NCBI GenBank assembly: GCA_902702965.1
Contig: CACRXP010000437.1
Location: forward strand, 268,437-332,436
Source: Spirometra erinaceieuropaei
Lineage: Eukaryota; Platyhelminthes; Cestoda; Diphyllobothriidea; Diphyllobothriidae
Reading direction: 5' to 3'
DNA length: 64,000 nucleotides
Notes under the pieces: generated by a model
Databases searched by the model: none
Told to the model about the DNA's origin: nothing
The model's input: the letters and a program-made list of their open reading frames with translations, nothing else
Program-made: the position numbers and the translations under genes
Shown here: in pieces, positions 35,790 through 44,060 of the stretch
Position numbering within the stretch: position 1 is the first letter of the stretch
Layout of the letters: the number at the start of each line of letters is the position of its first letter

Positions 35790-36300
35790 GCCGGCAAGAG
35801 ACTGATAAATATGTAAAAAGAATGAAAGCGCATAGCAGTATGAATTTGTACAGAATGGCAGTGCATAAGAGCAAGGTCAAGGTTCAAGGCAATGGATAAT
35901 CAGATAAGACGTCCACATAAGCATCATATGGGACTAATTGGCTTTTCAAACAGGAAAACAAAACCCCCCGTTCGTCTATAACGAAACACCTGTTAGATAG
36001 CGGTCATGTTGTCGACCCTAAAGCATATTTTCGTGTACTTGTCCGAGCGCAAACAACTCGAACCTTGCGTTATTTGGAAGCAGCTTACATACAGAGGGAG
36101 AAACCAGACCTGTGCAAGCAGTTAGATCACGTGATCAATCTGCAATTGCCCTGGTAATCTCACGCCTCAAGTTACTCCTGACTGTGATTTGTTGTTAACA
36201 TTTCGTCTCCCTCTTTCCTATATGATGCTTATGTGGACGTCTTATCTGATTATTCATTGCCTTGAACCTTGACCTTGCTCTTAACTATGTATAAATTTAA
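35790..36300 (+). mobile_element. Penelope-like element 3' fragment with inverted tail
   Basis: A coding remnant (35969-36157) is followed by a ~130 bp tail. The end of that tail, 36219-36285, is repeated upstream in inverted orientation at 35868-35934 (ATATGATGCTTATGTGGACG and its complement, then CAAGGTCAAGGTTCAAGGCA), with only a few differences over ~65 bases. Weaker inverted similarity seems to continue outward to about 35790 and 36345. Inverted or tandem terminal arrangements are known for Penelope-like elements, and twin-priming-type inversion is the other explanation. Confidence 0.65.
35969..36157 (+). pseudogene. GIY-YIG endonuclease C-terminal remnant of a Penelope-like element
   Basis: The open frame reads SSITKHLLDSGHVVDPKAYF, then RVLVRAQTTRTLRYLEAAYI, and finishes ...NLQLPW-stop at 36155-36157. 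The HLLDSGH block and the ...YLEA..I...KPDLC...LPW ending are what I recall of the C-termini of Penelope-type endonucleases in flatworms. The catalytic GIY-YIG core would lie upstream but is missing, so this is a 5'-truncated copy. A LINE C-terminus of similar sequence is the alternative. Confidence 0.6.
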
Positions 36301-36405
36301 GAACTGCAATCGCATACATAGTATTTATCGTGTATCTTAAACACTTTTTTGCAATAAAACTATTGGGTAAGATGTTGTTTGGTAGTCCCGCATGATGAAC
36401 ACAAT

Positions 36406-36541
36406 GCTGTTAGGGTTGGGTTAAGGGTTGGGGTTAGGGTTAGAAGTTAAGGCCAGACGTTAGGGTTAGGGGTTAGGGTTGGTGGTTATGGTTAGGGATT
36501 AGGATTGGGGGTTATAGTTAGGGGTTGGTTTAGAAGTTAGG
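36406..36541 (+). repeat. Degenerate telomere-like (TTAGGG)n tract
   Basis: Contains many GGGTTAGGGTTAG, GGGTTGG and GGGTTATGG units in one orientation over ~135 bases. TTAGGG is the telomere repeat of flatworms and most animals. The variation between units indicates an old interstitial tract rather than a chromosome end; unique sequence continues on both sides. Confidence 0.8.
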
Positions 36542-36544
36542 ACA

Positions 36545-37407
36545 ACGATTTCACAACCATTCAAAGTACAACCGCGCATTCCCAATAGCTTTTCTTTCGC
36601 ATTCAACTTCTTGATCTCGTCCCCTGTGCATTTTCCGGCCCCACCTGTAAAAACCCCTATTGCCACCGGTCCCGTATTAGAGGTGACTGGGGTTTGTTTA
36701 CTTCATGTGGGGCTGTCAAACAACGTCCGACCGATTATGATGGAATTCCTGGCAGCGGTGAAGACCTCTGACTTGAAATGTGTCCCTGACAATCTAATGA
36801 GAGCGTTGCAGTTTCGATGTCCTGAATTGGCTGTCCGAAAATGTAGATTTTGCAGCATATGCCTATCAGAACATTCGAAGTATAATGCTTTTAAAAGCAC
36901 TTAAAAGTTGCGCGTTTGGCGTTCTTTACATGCAGATGATAGCTTGTGTCATATCTGCAGAGCCATTAAATGTGAGTGCATATAACCGACAAAGATGAAC
37001 GTCTACAGCCAAAGCCTGGGATGAATAGGCACTTTAAAAAGGAAAAACCTTCCTAGTACGTTTCTTCTTCAAAGTGCCTTAATTTTGTGTTTGAGTACTG
37101 CCTATGAACCTGAAACGCTTGCCCGGGCTTTTCACTTCTTTAAAATTTGTTCATAGGTTTTTCTTCGCAGTAGACGGAATTTATTCGTCTTTTCAGGTCG
37201 AAACAATTTTGTCGTCTTTTCTTTCTGTTAGAATTAGTTCTACGATTGTCAATGCCCCACCTGGCGACCATAGAAGTATTAAAATGCTGCCAAAACTGTT
37301 AGTGCAGTGCCAATTCCATTGTTAAATTACGCCTTAGCAGAAACTACACTAAAAAATTAATTATCATATGCTCAGAAGTTAAATTTTTGCTTGACGGCGA
37401 ATTTTAC
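36545..37407. other. No recognisable gene
   Basis: Overlapping opposite-strand frames at 36611-36904 and one at 37104-37325 show no recognisable domain. Confidence 0.4.
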
Positions 37408-37685
37408 ACGGTTTAGGTATGGACCAGGAGGTGTGGGATGGAGCGCCAAGGTGCCGGTTTTTGCTGTACCATCCACCTGCGCCCTCCTCCGCCTCTGGTC
37501 TTTTGACTATGTGTTGACACCGGATCCAGGTGGGGGAAGAGGAGAGAGTGCGGTAGATGCAACGCAAGCCTACATCCACTAAGTACCAAATCACGCGCAA
37601 ATCACCGTGTCTGTTTTACTATGTCATGGAGCGCACGGTGAGCATCGTCGACAACCACGGTCGAACTATAACATGTGGCATTTTT
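37408..37685 (+). repeat. Solo copy of LINE 3'-end module
   Basis: Matches 56090-56350 closely in order: GGACCAGGAGGTGTGGGATG, GAGCGCCAAGGTG, CCATCCACCTGCG, TTGACACCGGATCCAGGTGG, AGAGTGCGGTAGATGCAACG, then GAGCGCACGGTGAGCATCGT and GGTCGAACT. It has no coding sequence. Its orientation is opposite to the neighbouring copies at 37.9 and 38.3 kb. Confidence 0.75.
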
Positions 37686-37934
37686 ACAAATATCAGGAAA
37701 CTAAAAGTTCGCTAAAACAAAAAAGTTCTCTGGGCGCTATTAAGGTATTTGGGTCATAATACCGCCCATACATGCAAGTCTAACTTTTTATATAAAACTC
37801 CCACATTTCTGAAAGTAGTATATTTATTTACATCCTGTTTTATCTAACTTAGGCTGAAAAGTTTCAAAGTGAACTGCATCTAATTAAGGTAAATGTTTCC
37901 ATTTCAAATTACAGCCCTTGATACTTCGGCTGTC

Positions 37935-38170
37935 TCATCAAACAACATCCACCTTTTGCTCCACAGCAAGGTGAAGCAGGCACGGTGAGTGGACTTGCTC
38001 AGCACTCTCTCCTCCCCCACCTCAGCCCGGTGTCAAGAGAGAGTCAAGAAGACCGGAAACGGGGAGGGTGCAAATGGACGGCGCGGCAAACCCGCACTTT
38101 GGCGCTATACCCCAAACCCTCTGGTCCAAAACAAATACTTGGCCAAGATTTCGACCAGGACCAATAACGA
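37935..38170 (-). repeat. Solo copy of LINE 3'-end module
   Basis: The minus-oriented equivalent of 37408-37685: ACATCCACCTTTTGCTCCAC, CTCTCTCCTCCCCCACCTCA, CCGGTGTCAAGAGAGAGTCA and ACCCTCTGGTCCAAAACA occur in module order. Together with the preceding copy it forms a head-to-head pair ~250 bp apart. Confidence 0.7.
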
Positions 38171-38282
38171 CGAGAAGGACGTTAGTGGCTGGGCATCCAT
38201 GCACATGACCTGTATACACAGCAAGAGCGCAAACGGACCTAAGGCAGGAGGACCAAGTAATGGAGAACTGCCGGTGCCCACC

Positions 38283-39065
38283 AGGCTGCTAGAGCCATGG
38301 ATTGCTGATCATAACATTCGGCAGTTCGACCATCGTTTCCGACGATGTCCACCGTGTGCTCCACAGCAAGGTGCGGCAGACATGGTGACTTGCGCGTGAA
38401 TTAACTTAAAGTGATAGTAGACTTGCGCAGCATCTACCGCACTCCCCCTTCCCGCTCCCCACCTGGACCCAGTGTCAAGACAGAGTCAATAAGACCGGGG
38501 CGGTGGGGGACGCAGGTGGCTGGCGCGGCCGGACCTGCACCTAGGCCTGCCACCACACCCCCAGGTCCACAGCACACACACTTGGCCAGGATTTTAGGCA
38601 GTCTGTCTCTCGACCCACTAGTGCGCCACTCCACACAAACACATACACAACTGGATGGACTGCCTGGACTTTGTTGGGGCGTCAGTCAGCAGCCTCCCAA
38701 GCCACGGCGCTTGACGTTTTGTGATAGTCTCACACTCGAGTCACGCATGCAGCGGGAGAGCCGCATGGAGACAGAGCCGAGAGGCACGCCTCCCACTTGC
38801 GTGGGAGGTGGCATTTGGGTGCTTGTGGTGGGTGTTGTTGATTTGCTATGAGATGCTGGTTAGGGAGGATATGATGGTGTGGCGCGGCCGACGGATGTCT
38901 ACCGCAGGTTTTCGTGGACGCTCATTTGACCGAAGAGGCCCGTGAGGTGCATGAATGTGCGAGTGTGATGTGGAAAGTGGAGGCGGATGCGGCGAGTGTA
39001 GGTTGGCGCTCCAGGCACTGGTTCGCCAGTCTCTGTGCGATAGCTGAGTCGTCGACCGAAAGGCT
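38283..39065 (-). mobile_element. Zinc-finger LINE 3' fragment (tail end plus 3' UTR)
   Basis: From high to low coordinates, 39065-38905 is the end of the zinc-finger reading frame: TETGEPVPGAPTYT, then a finger in which both Cys positions are lost (HFPHHTRTF) and a final VHENLR-stop. About 38900-38620 is 3' UTR, including a hairpin-like CCTCCCACTTGCGTGGGAGG. 38620-38283 is the recurrent 3' module. This copy is separate from the longer one that begins at 39430. Confidence 0.7.
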
Positions 39066-39429
39066 TTACCCATTAAGTAATGCACACTCCTCACATGCGT
39101 GGGAGTGCTATAAGTCGCTCTAAGAAGGAGCCGTGCCTGCCTTATCGCAGCAGGCTAGCCCGAGTGTGTGACCCTGGCAACCATGAACTTCAGGCCCGGT
39201 CCCGAATGGTAAGAGAAAGTGGACGCCAGTACAGAATAACTGGAAGAGGCGTTGGAGAGAGTAAACAGCCGGACGAGAGCGCGTTCGGCGCCTAGAGTGA
39301 CAGTCCTAGTGTCCGTCAGGGAATGCGTCAAAGCGTCTTAAGCCAGGACATGCCTGACTCGGCCTGGAATCTGATTGGTTGGTTGGGAAGCCGAATGGGC
39401 GAATACTAGACAGCCCTGGTGCGCACATG
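39066..39429. other. Spacer between two LINE copies
   Basis: GC-richer sequence between the 3' fragment at 38283-39065 and the longer LINE copy. A hairpin-like CTCACATGCGTGGGAG near 39088 resembles the LINE 3' UTR. No gene was seen. Confidence 0.4.
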
Positions 39430-39754
39430 CAGACACTCGCGAGAGACCCAGCGTTGAGACAGGCTATCGGAGTGGGACCACTACGGCCTGAAACTCTGCC
39501 CACTTGTCCCCCATCCCACAGAAACACACAGCTGGGGAGACTGCGTGGACTGAGTTGAGACGTCAATCGGCAGCCTTCCATGCCATGGCGTACCGCGATA
39601 GTCTCGGAGTCGGGTTCCACATACAGCAGAGGAGCCGCATAAAGACGGGGCAGAGAAGCACACTTCTCACTTGCGTGGGGTCCTGCAATCGAGGGTTTGC
39701 AGTGGTTATATAATTGTGTTGGGAAGATGTGTGATGTGGCCGGGGTTGTCTACC

Positions 39755-40560
39755 GCAGGTTTTCGCGAATGCGCATGTGACCTTATAGACCCATGTGGCG
39801 AGTAAATGTACGGGGGCAGTGAGGGCAGTCAAGGTGGGTTCGGTGAGTGTAGGTTGGCGCTCCCAGGCACTGATTCACCAGTATCCGTGCGATGGATTCG
39901 CAAGTGACCGACCGGGCCGATGTGTGAGTTGAATGTGCGATCGCAATGGGGACAGGTATGAACTGAGTTCATATCTTTGCAGATGGTCGCTGCGGCCAAT
40001 GCTGGGGTTAGGGGAGGACGGAAGGTATAGATGGATGGTGGCGGCAGGGCACCGACGGGGGTGGCGGTCGGCGCGGAGTTTGTGGAACGAGGGGGAGTGG
40101 AAGAAGAAGAAAAAGAAGAAGAAGAAGAAGAAGAAGAAGAAGAAGAAGAAGAAGAAGAAGAAGAAGGTAGACGTTATTGGGATGATGGCGCATTGAGCCC
40201 GAAGGTGTCCAGCGAGACCGATTCGCGTGTGGAATGCGGGTTGGCAGCTTGGGCATGTTGAAACCGGCGGATGGTTGGCATTGAGGAGGCGAGCAAGTTA
40301 TGATTTGCGAACCTTCCGCATGGCTTTGGCAGTAACAATCGGAGTTGCTTCGTAGATGACTGCGCCGGTCATCGCTTCTATTAACCAGGCCGGCCTGTTC
40401 TGGGCGAGATCCTTCCAGGTCTCTGGGTTCATATGCACTCCCTTAAGAAAATTCTTCAATGTGTCCTTGTAGCGTCGTTTTGGTCCTCCCATTTGGCAAG
40501 CACCGGTGGCGTTATCCCCACAGAAGATTCGCTTCGGTAAAAGTGTACCTTCCATTCCAG
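39755..40560 (-). pseudogene. Zinc-finger tail of the LINE (family 2)
   Basis: 40555-40298 encodes RIFCGDNATGACQMGGPKRR, then YKDTLKNFL, NPETWKDLAQNRPAW and a basic run ending RKVRKS. This matches the 54.1 kb copy (FYGDVATGSRRQGG, YKDTLKSSL, NPTNWEELALDRPTW, RKARKS). Finger 1 (about 40265-40205) keeps CPSC...H...C. A linker replaced by a (TTC)n run follows. Finger 2 (about 39955-39890) has CPHCDRTF...H...H. A frameshift comes next, and a last finger (about 39830-39770) has CPHCPRTFTRHMGL interrupted by a stop. The role of the tail is unknown; nucleic-acid binding is the obvious guess. Confidence 0.75.
40100..40167 (+). repeat. (GAA)n microsatellite inside LINE tail
   Basis: About 22 AAG/GAA units with one AAAAAG interruption. 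On the coding (minus) strand it is (TTC)n, at the position where the 54.1 kb copy has a poly-Ser linker made of TCC/TCG/TCT codons. It most likely grew from that linker after the element died. Confidence 0.85.
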
Positions 40561-40589
40561 GGGAGATGGCCGTTCCAACGTAGTTTCAG

Positions 40590-42066
40590 TCGCCTCAGCA
40601 TGCGTGAATCCTGAGGATTTCGGTCAGTTCAAGAACGTCCGTGTCGGATTTCTTGTATTGCCATCTCAACTTGAGTATTCGGCGAAGACAGCTGAAATGA
40701 AAGTGGTTGAACTTCCTGGCATGATTGGAGTAGACGGTCCAGGTCTCTGTTCCGTAGAGAGGTGTCGTCAGGACGACGGGCCTGTACATCTTCAGTTTGG
40801 TATTCAGTACAGGCCATGGCGATTCATCACAAAGACTTGCAGCCGGTCAAAGGCTTAACTGGCTTTGGAGATCCAGAGGGCCGCTTCGTCATCGATTGTG
40901 ATGCAGCGAGATATTGTGCTGCCTAGGTAAATAGAAGTCACCCACTGGCTTCATTTTGGCTTTGTTGACGCGGATGGGGGGACACTGTATTCAGCGGTCG
41001 ATGGCTGTTAATTCACGATTACCGTCTTGTCCGTATTGGTGGTCAGTCTGTCGTAAAAGGCAATGTTGTCACGAACTAACGAGTTATATCTCGCAAGCCC
41101 CTAGCCTTAAGGCAGCAAGTAAAAACGGAGCAGTGAATAATATAGAGATTTTGAACGTTAAGAAAACTGACAACAGACCACGACAGAGGAGCGCGCTAGC
41201 GAGGCGGGTTGAACAGGTGTGTCGTTTCTCGTCACATTCAAACAAGCAATGCGGTCAAAGAAAGTGGGACTAAATTGTCAAAGGTAAATTAGTCAGGTAC
41301 CTCACCACAAGTACGATAAGGGTGCCGACAGGCGAAAAGATCCATGCTCCGTCCCACATTCTCTTCTGTCGTGCTGTTGAGTGCGCAATCGTCGACGAAG
41401 AGCAGTGGCTGCGCGGTGTCGCTGGAATCCACATTAGTTTTCCAGTGGTGGTCCTTGCTCTAGGTGGCCGTTGAGGCGTTTGAGGAGAATTCAGGCAAAG
41501 ACCTTTCCGGCGATACTGGTCGGCGAGATGCCCCTCTGATTGTTGCATAGTTTCCGGTTTCCTTTTCGCTGGTACAGATGGACAATGGTGGCGTCATTGA
41601 AATCACAAGGAACCTGCCCGCAACATCACACCTTCTGAAATAACGCCATTAGTTGGTCGGTGACTAGCATGCTTGTAGATTTTAGCTGGGATTGCACCGG
41701 AGTCCGGTGCGTTCCCGTTAGAGATTCGTTTCACGGCGCGAATGGTTTCTGGGATAGATGGCGGTAGATTCAAGTCGGTATTGGTTTCCATTTGGGGTAG
41801 CCGGCTGATGGCGGCGTCGGAGATTGTGGAAGGACGGTTGAGAACGCTTCTGAAGTGCCCGGTCCAACGCTTCAGAATCCGCTACCTCTCCACCAGAAAC
41901 GCTGATCCATCGGGGCTTGATCGTTCGGCTTGATCTCATTGACCAAATTCTTTAGTTCGTTGAGGTCGGCATTGCCCTGGATCTCCTCGATCTTGCGAGC
42001 AGTCAAGGGTTCCTGTAGTTCTCGCAACCGTCGCCGCGCAAGGCAGCGACATCGGTAGAAGGCCAC
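40590..42066 (-). pseudogene. LINE family 2 reverse transcriptase, palm region lost
   Basis: 42066-41872 encodes a piece with RRRLRELQEP and TARKIEEIQGNADLNE. 41791-41603 has DLNLPPSIPETIRAVKRIS, then SGAIPAKIYKH, a thumb-proximal finger block of these LINEs. 41540-41390 gives RGISPTSIAGKVFA and RLNGHLEQG. Recognisable sequence resumes at about 41040 with TNTDKTVIVN and ends with [20 protein letters not shown] and [11 protein letters not shown] (40789-40595). The ~120 residues expected between, including the catalytic YADD block, cannot be found; 41050-41270 is unrelated-looking sequence. The enzyme is dead. Confidence 0.75.
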
Positions 42067-42299
42067 TTTGTTCGCGTCGGCTGCGCGGTCGAGCTAGGCC
42101 TTAGTAGTCTTTTATTCTCGGCGAGCAGGTTACTGATGACCGCATCGTTGCCGTCGAATCGGTCTAGGTGCTGACGAAGTACGTGACCGAGGACAGCCAG
42201 GTCGGTCGAGTGGACGGCGTCCCCTAGTTGGCAACACAGAGTCTACATGGGGGCGTTTTCATCTGCCATTCGTAGTCCTTCCAGCCCCTGGATCAGTTG

Positions 42300-43145
42300 A
42301 TTGCTGAGATACTAACGGTGAGCAGACAAAGGCAAGAAATCGGTATTTAACTTACTTGGAGGTCGCTTACCTTGTGGTCTCCTGCGCGGTTGCAGAAGGA
42401 GTCACATCTGGGAGATGACGAGACGGTAATTGGTCCAGGCATCGGCGTCGAAGATAGCCTTGGTCACCATTACGTCCTGCCGATCTCAACGCCGGAGGAG
42501 AACATAGTCGAGCAACTGCCAGCGCCGCGATCGGGGGTGCATTATGGTGGCCTTCTTTTGCATCGGAAGGAGGAAGAAGGTGCTGGTCAGCAGGAGGCGG
42601 TATTCAGCGCAAGTTCGCTGGAGAGGAAGGCCAGTGTTTTGCAGCCGACGATTCCGTGATGACCCATCACTCCCCTTCATGCGGTATGATTTGTGCCAAT
42701 GCGGGCATTGAAGCCATCGGTGAAAATCAGTCTATCCTCCTTCGGCACAGTCCCCAGATGGGCGTGCAGGTTCAAACAGAGCTTTGCCTTCGCCTAGTCT
42801 AAGCCGATATTTGTTGGGGTGTAGGTGCTGATGATCGTAACAAAGTAAGATCCACCAAGAGGCAGACGCAGGCTCATCAATCGATCGTTGATGTCCAGCG
42901 GCAGATAGGACAGTCGTCCCACGATGTCGTTCCGGATGACAAGGACGACGGCCGCGTCCCGTAGTTCTGCCCTTGGACGACCGCTCCAGAAGAAGGTGTG
43001 GCCGTCACCAGCCTCCTCCAACTGGCCTTGTTCAGATAATCTGGTTTCGCTGAATGCAGTACTTTACACCTGGTAGCACTACAGTTCCCGAGTGACTAAC
43101 ACCGTCCTTTGTTCCGGCCGGTTGCTCCTGGGGTTATCTAAAATT
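42300..43145 (-). pseudogene. LINE family 2 apurinic-type endonuclease remnant
   Basis: 43140-43025, with frame changes, gives ITPGATGRNK and LNKASW pieces of the usual N-terminal segment. The frame at 43021-42794 reads HTFFWSGRPRAELRDAAVVL, VIRNDIVGRLSYLP and INDRLMSLRLPLGG, then TIISTYTPT, a clear APE-endonuclease stretch. Later blocks (42780-42300) are present only as scattered words across frames. It would nick target DNA to prime reverse transcription. Confidence 0.75.
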
Positions 43146-43201
43146 TAAAGAACATTCCAAGCTGACAGAGTGAGCGGACTTATCCTAGCTGCCTGTGGAA
43201 T

Positions 43202-43231
43202 GAGGAGGAGGAGGAGGAGGAGGAGAGAGAG
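43202..43231 (+). repeat. (GGA)n microsatellite
   Basis: Eight GAG/GGA units followed by GAGAGAGAG, just 5' of the LINE endonuclease start in the element's orientation. Confidence 0.8.
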
Positions 43232-43779
43232 TATGGTGTCTTGTGTTTTGGTTTTAACCGCATGCTTAGCAGTCTGAGGGCCACGGTCTGAGCGCTGATG
43301 TCGTGAACCAAGCTTTGTCTAGAACACCTTTCATAGTCGCCTTCTCCTCATAGGGGTAAGCGGTGCTGTTTTGTCGCACTACATGGATACTGCCCTCCAC
43401 TATGAGGCGCGGGATCTAGTGAGACAACGATTAGTGGACTGGGCCACCTACGAGATTGCATGCAGTCCCCGCAGTAGAATGTCTGACCGTGGGAGAAGAG
43501 AGTAGACTAGAGAGAGTAGAAGGCGAAGGAGGACGACGCAGAAACGGTACGAAGAAGCAGAAAAGGGCAGGACTTCCAGCCATTGGGTCTGGCTTGCTGA
43601 GTATTGAAATGTTAACGTGAGCAGGCTAAGACAATCAAACGGTATTCAGCCTACCTATTTACCTACAGAGGCTGCTTTTATGCAGCCGCATGTGAGAGTT
43701 AGGTGCCAGCTAATAGATACTAGGCGTAGTCGACACTTTCAAGCAAGTGAGTGACCTACAACGACTATCCCATGGACCC

Positions 43780-44060
43780 ACAGCCGGACATGCACTGATG
43801 CGACAGCTCGACCGTCGGTTCTGACGATGTCTACTGTGTGTTCCACAGCAGAGTCAGATCAAGGTCACGACTCGCGCGAGAGTTGGTTTGGCGGTGGCAC
43901 ACCTGCACAGCGTCTATCGCAGTCTCTCCCCTCTCAAATGGGTCCGGTGTCAGGACAAAGCCAAAAAGATCGGATGCGGATGGCTGGTACGACGAAAACC
44001 CACATCTAGGCTAAATACAATGCCCACTGGTCCACAGCAAATATGACAGGAGGCGGCTCG
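43780..44060 (-). repeat. Solo copy of LINE 3'-end module
   Basis: GACAGCTCGACCGTCGGTTC, GACGATGTCTACTGTGTGTT-CCACAGCA, then CGCGCGAGAG, GTCTATCGCAGTCTCTCCCC and GGTCCGGTGTCAGGACAAAG match 38305-38500 in order. It sits immediately upstream of the 5' side of the long LINE copy, so the two are tandem in orientation. Confidence 0.7.

Larger units (their letters stand above)
39430..43145 (-). mobile_element. Long defective copy of the zinc-finger LINE (family 2)
   Basis: On the minus strand the order is endonuclease (about 43145-42300), reverse transcriptase fingers (42066-41390), a disrupted region (about 41390-41050), post-palm sequence (41040-40590), a C-terminal basic domain with zinc fingers (40555-39755), then 3' UTR (39750-39430). 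Every block is cut by stops or frameshifts. From memory, this block order matches the endonuclease-reverse transcriptase proteins common in diphyllobothriidean tapeworm genomes. The 3' UTR aligns with 38905-38620 and 55276-55600. Confidence 0.85.

Noticed and set aside
38411..38851. 146-codon plus-strand frame in GC-rich sequence
   Set aside because: It is antisense to the LINE 3' UTR and module, whose homology to other copies is at the DNA level and non-coding.
40008..40256. Poly-Glu and poly-Leu rich frames across the (GAA)n tract
   Set aside because: They are translations of a microsatellite in frames unrelated to the LINE protein.
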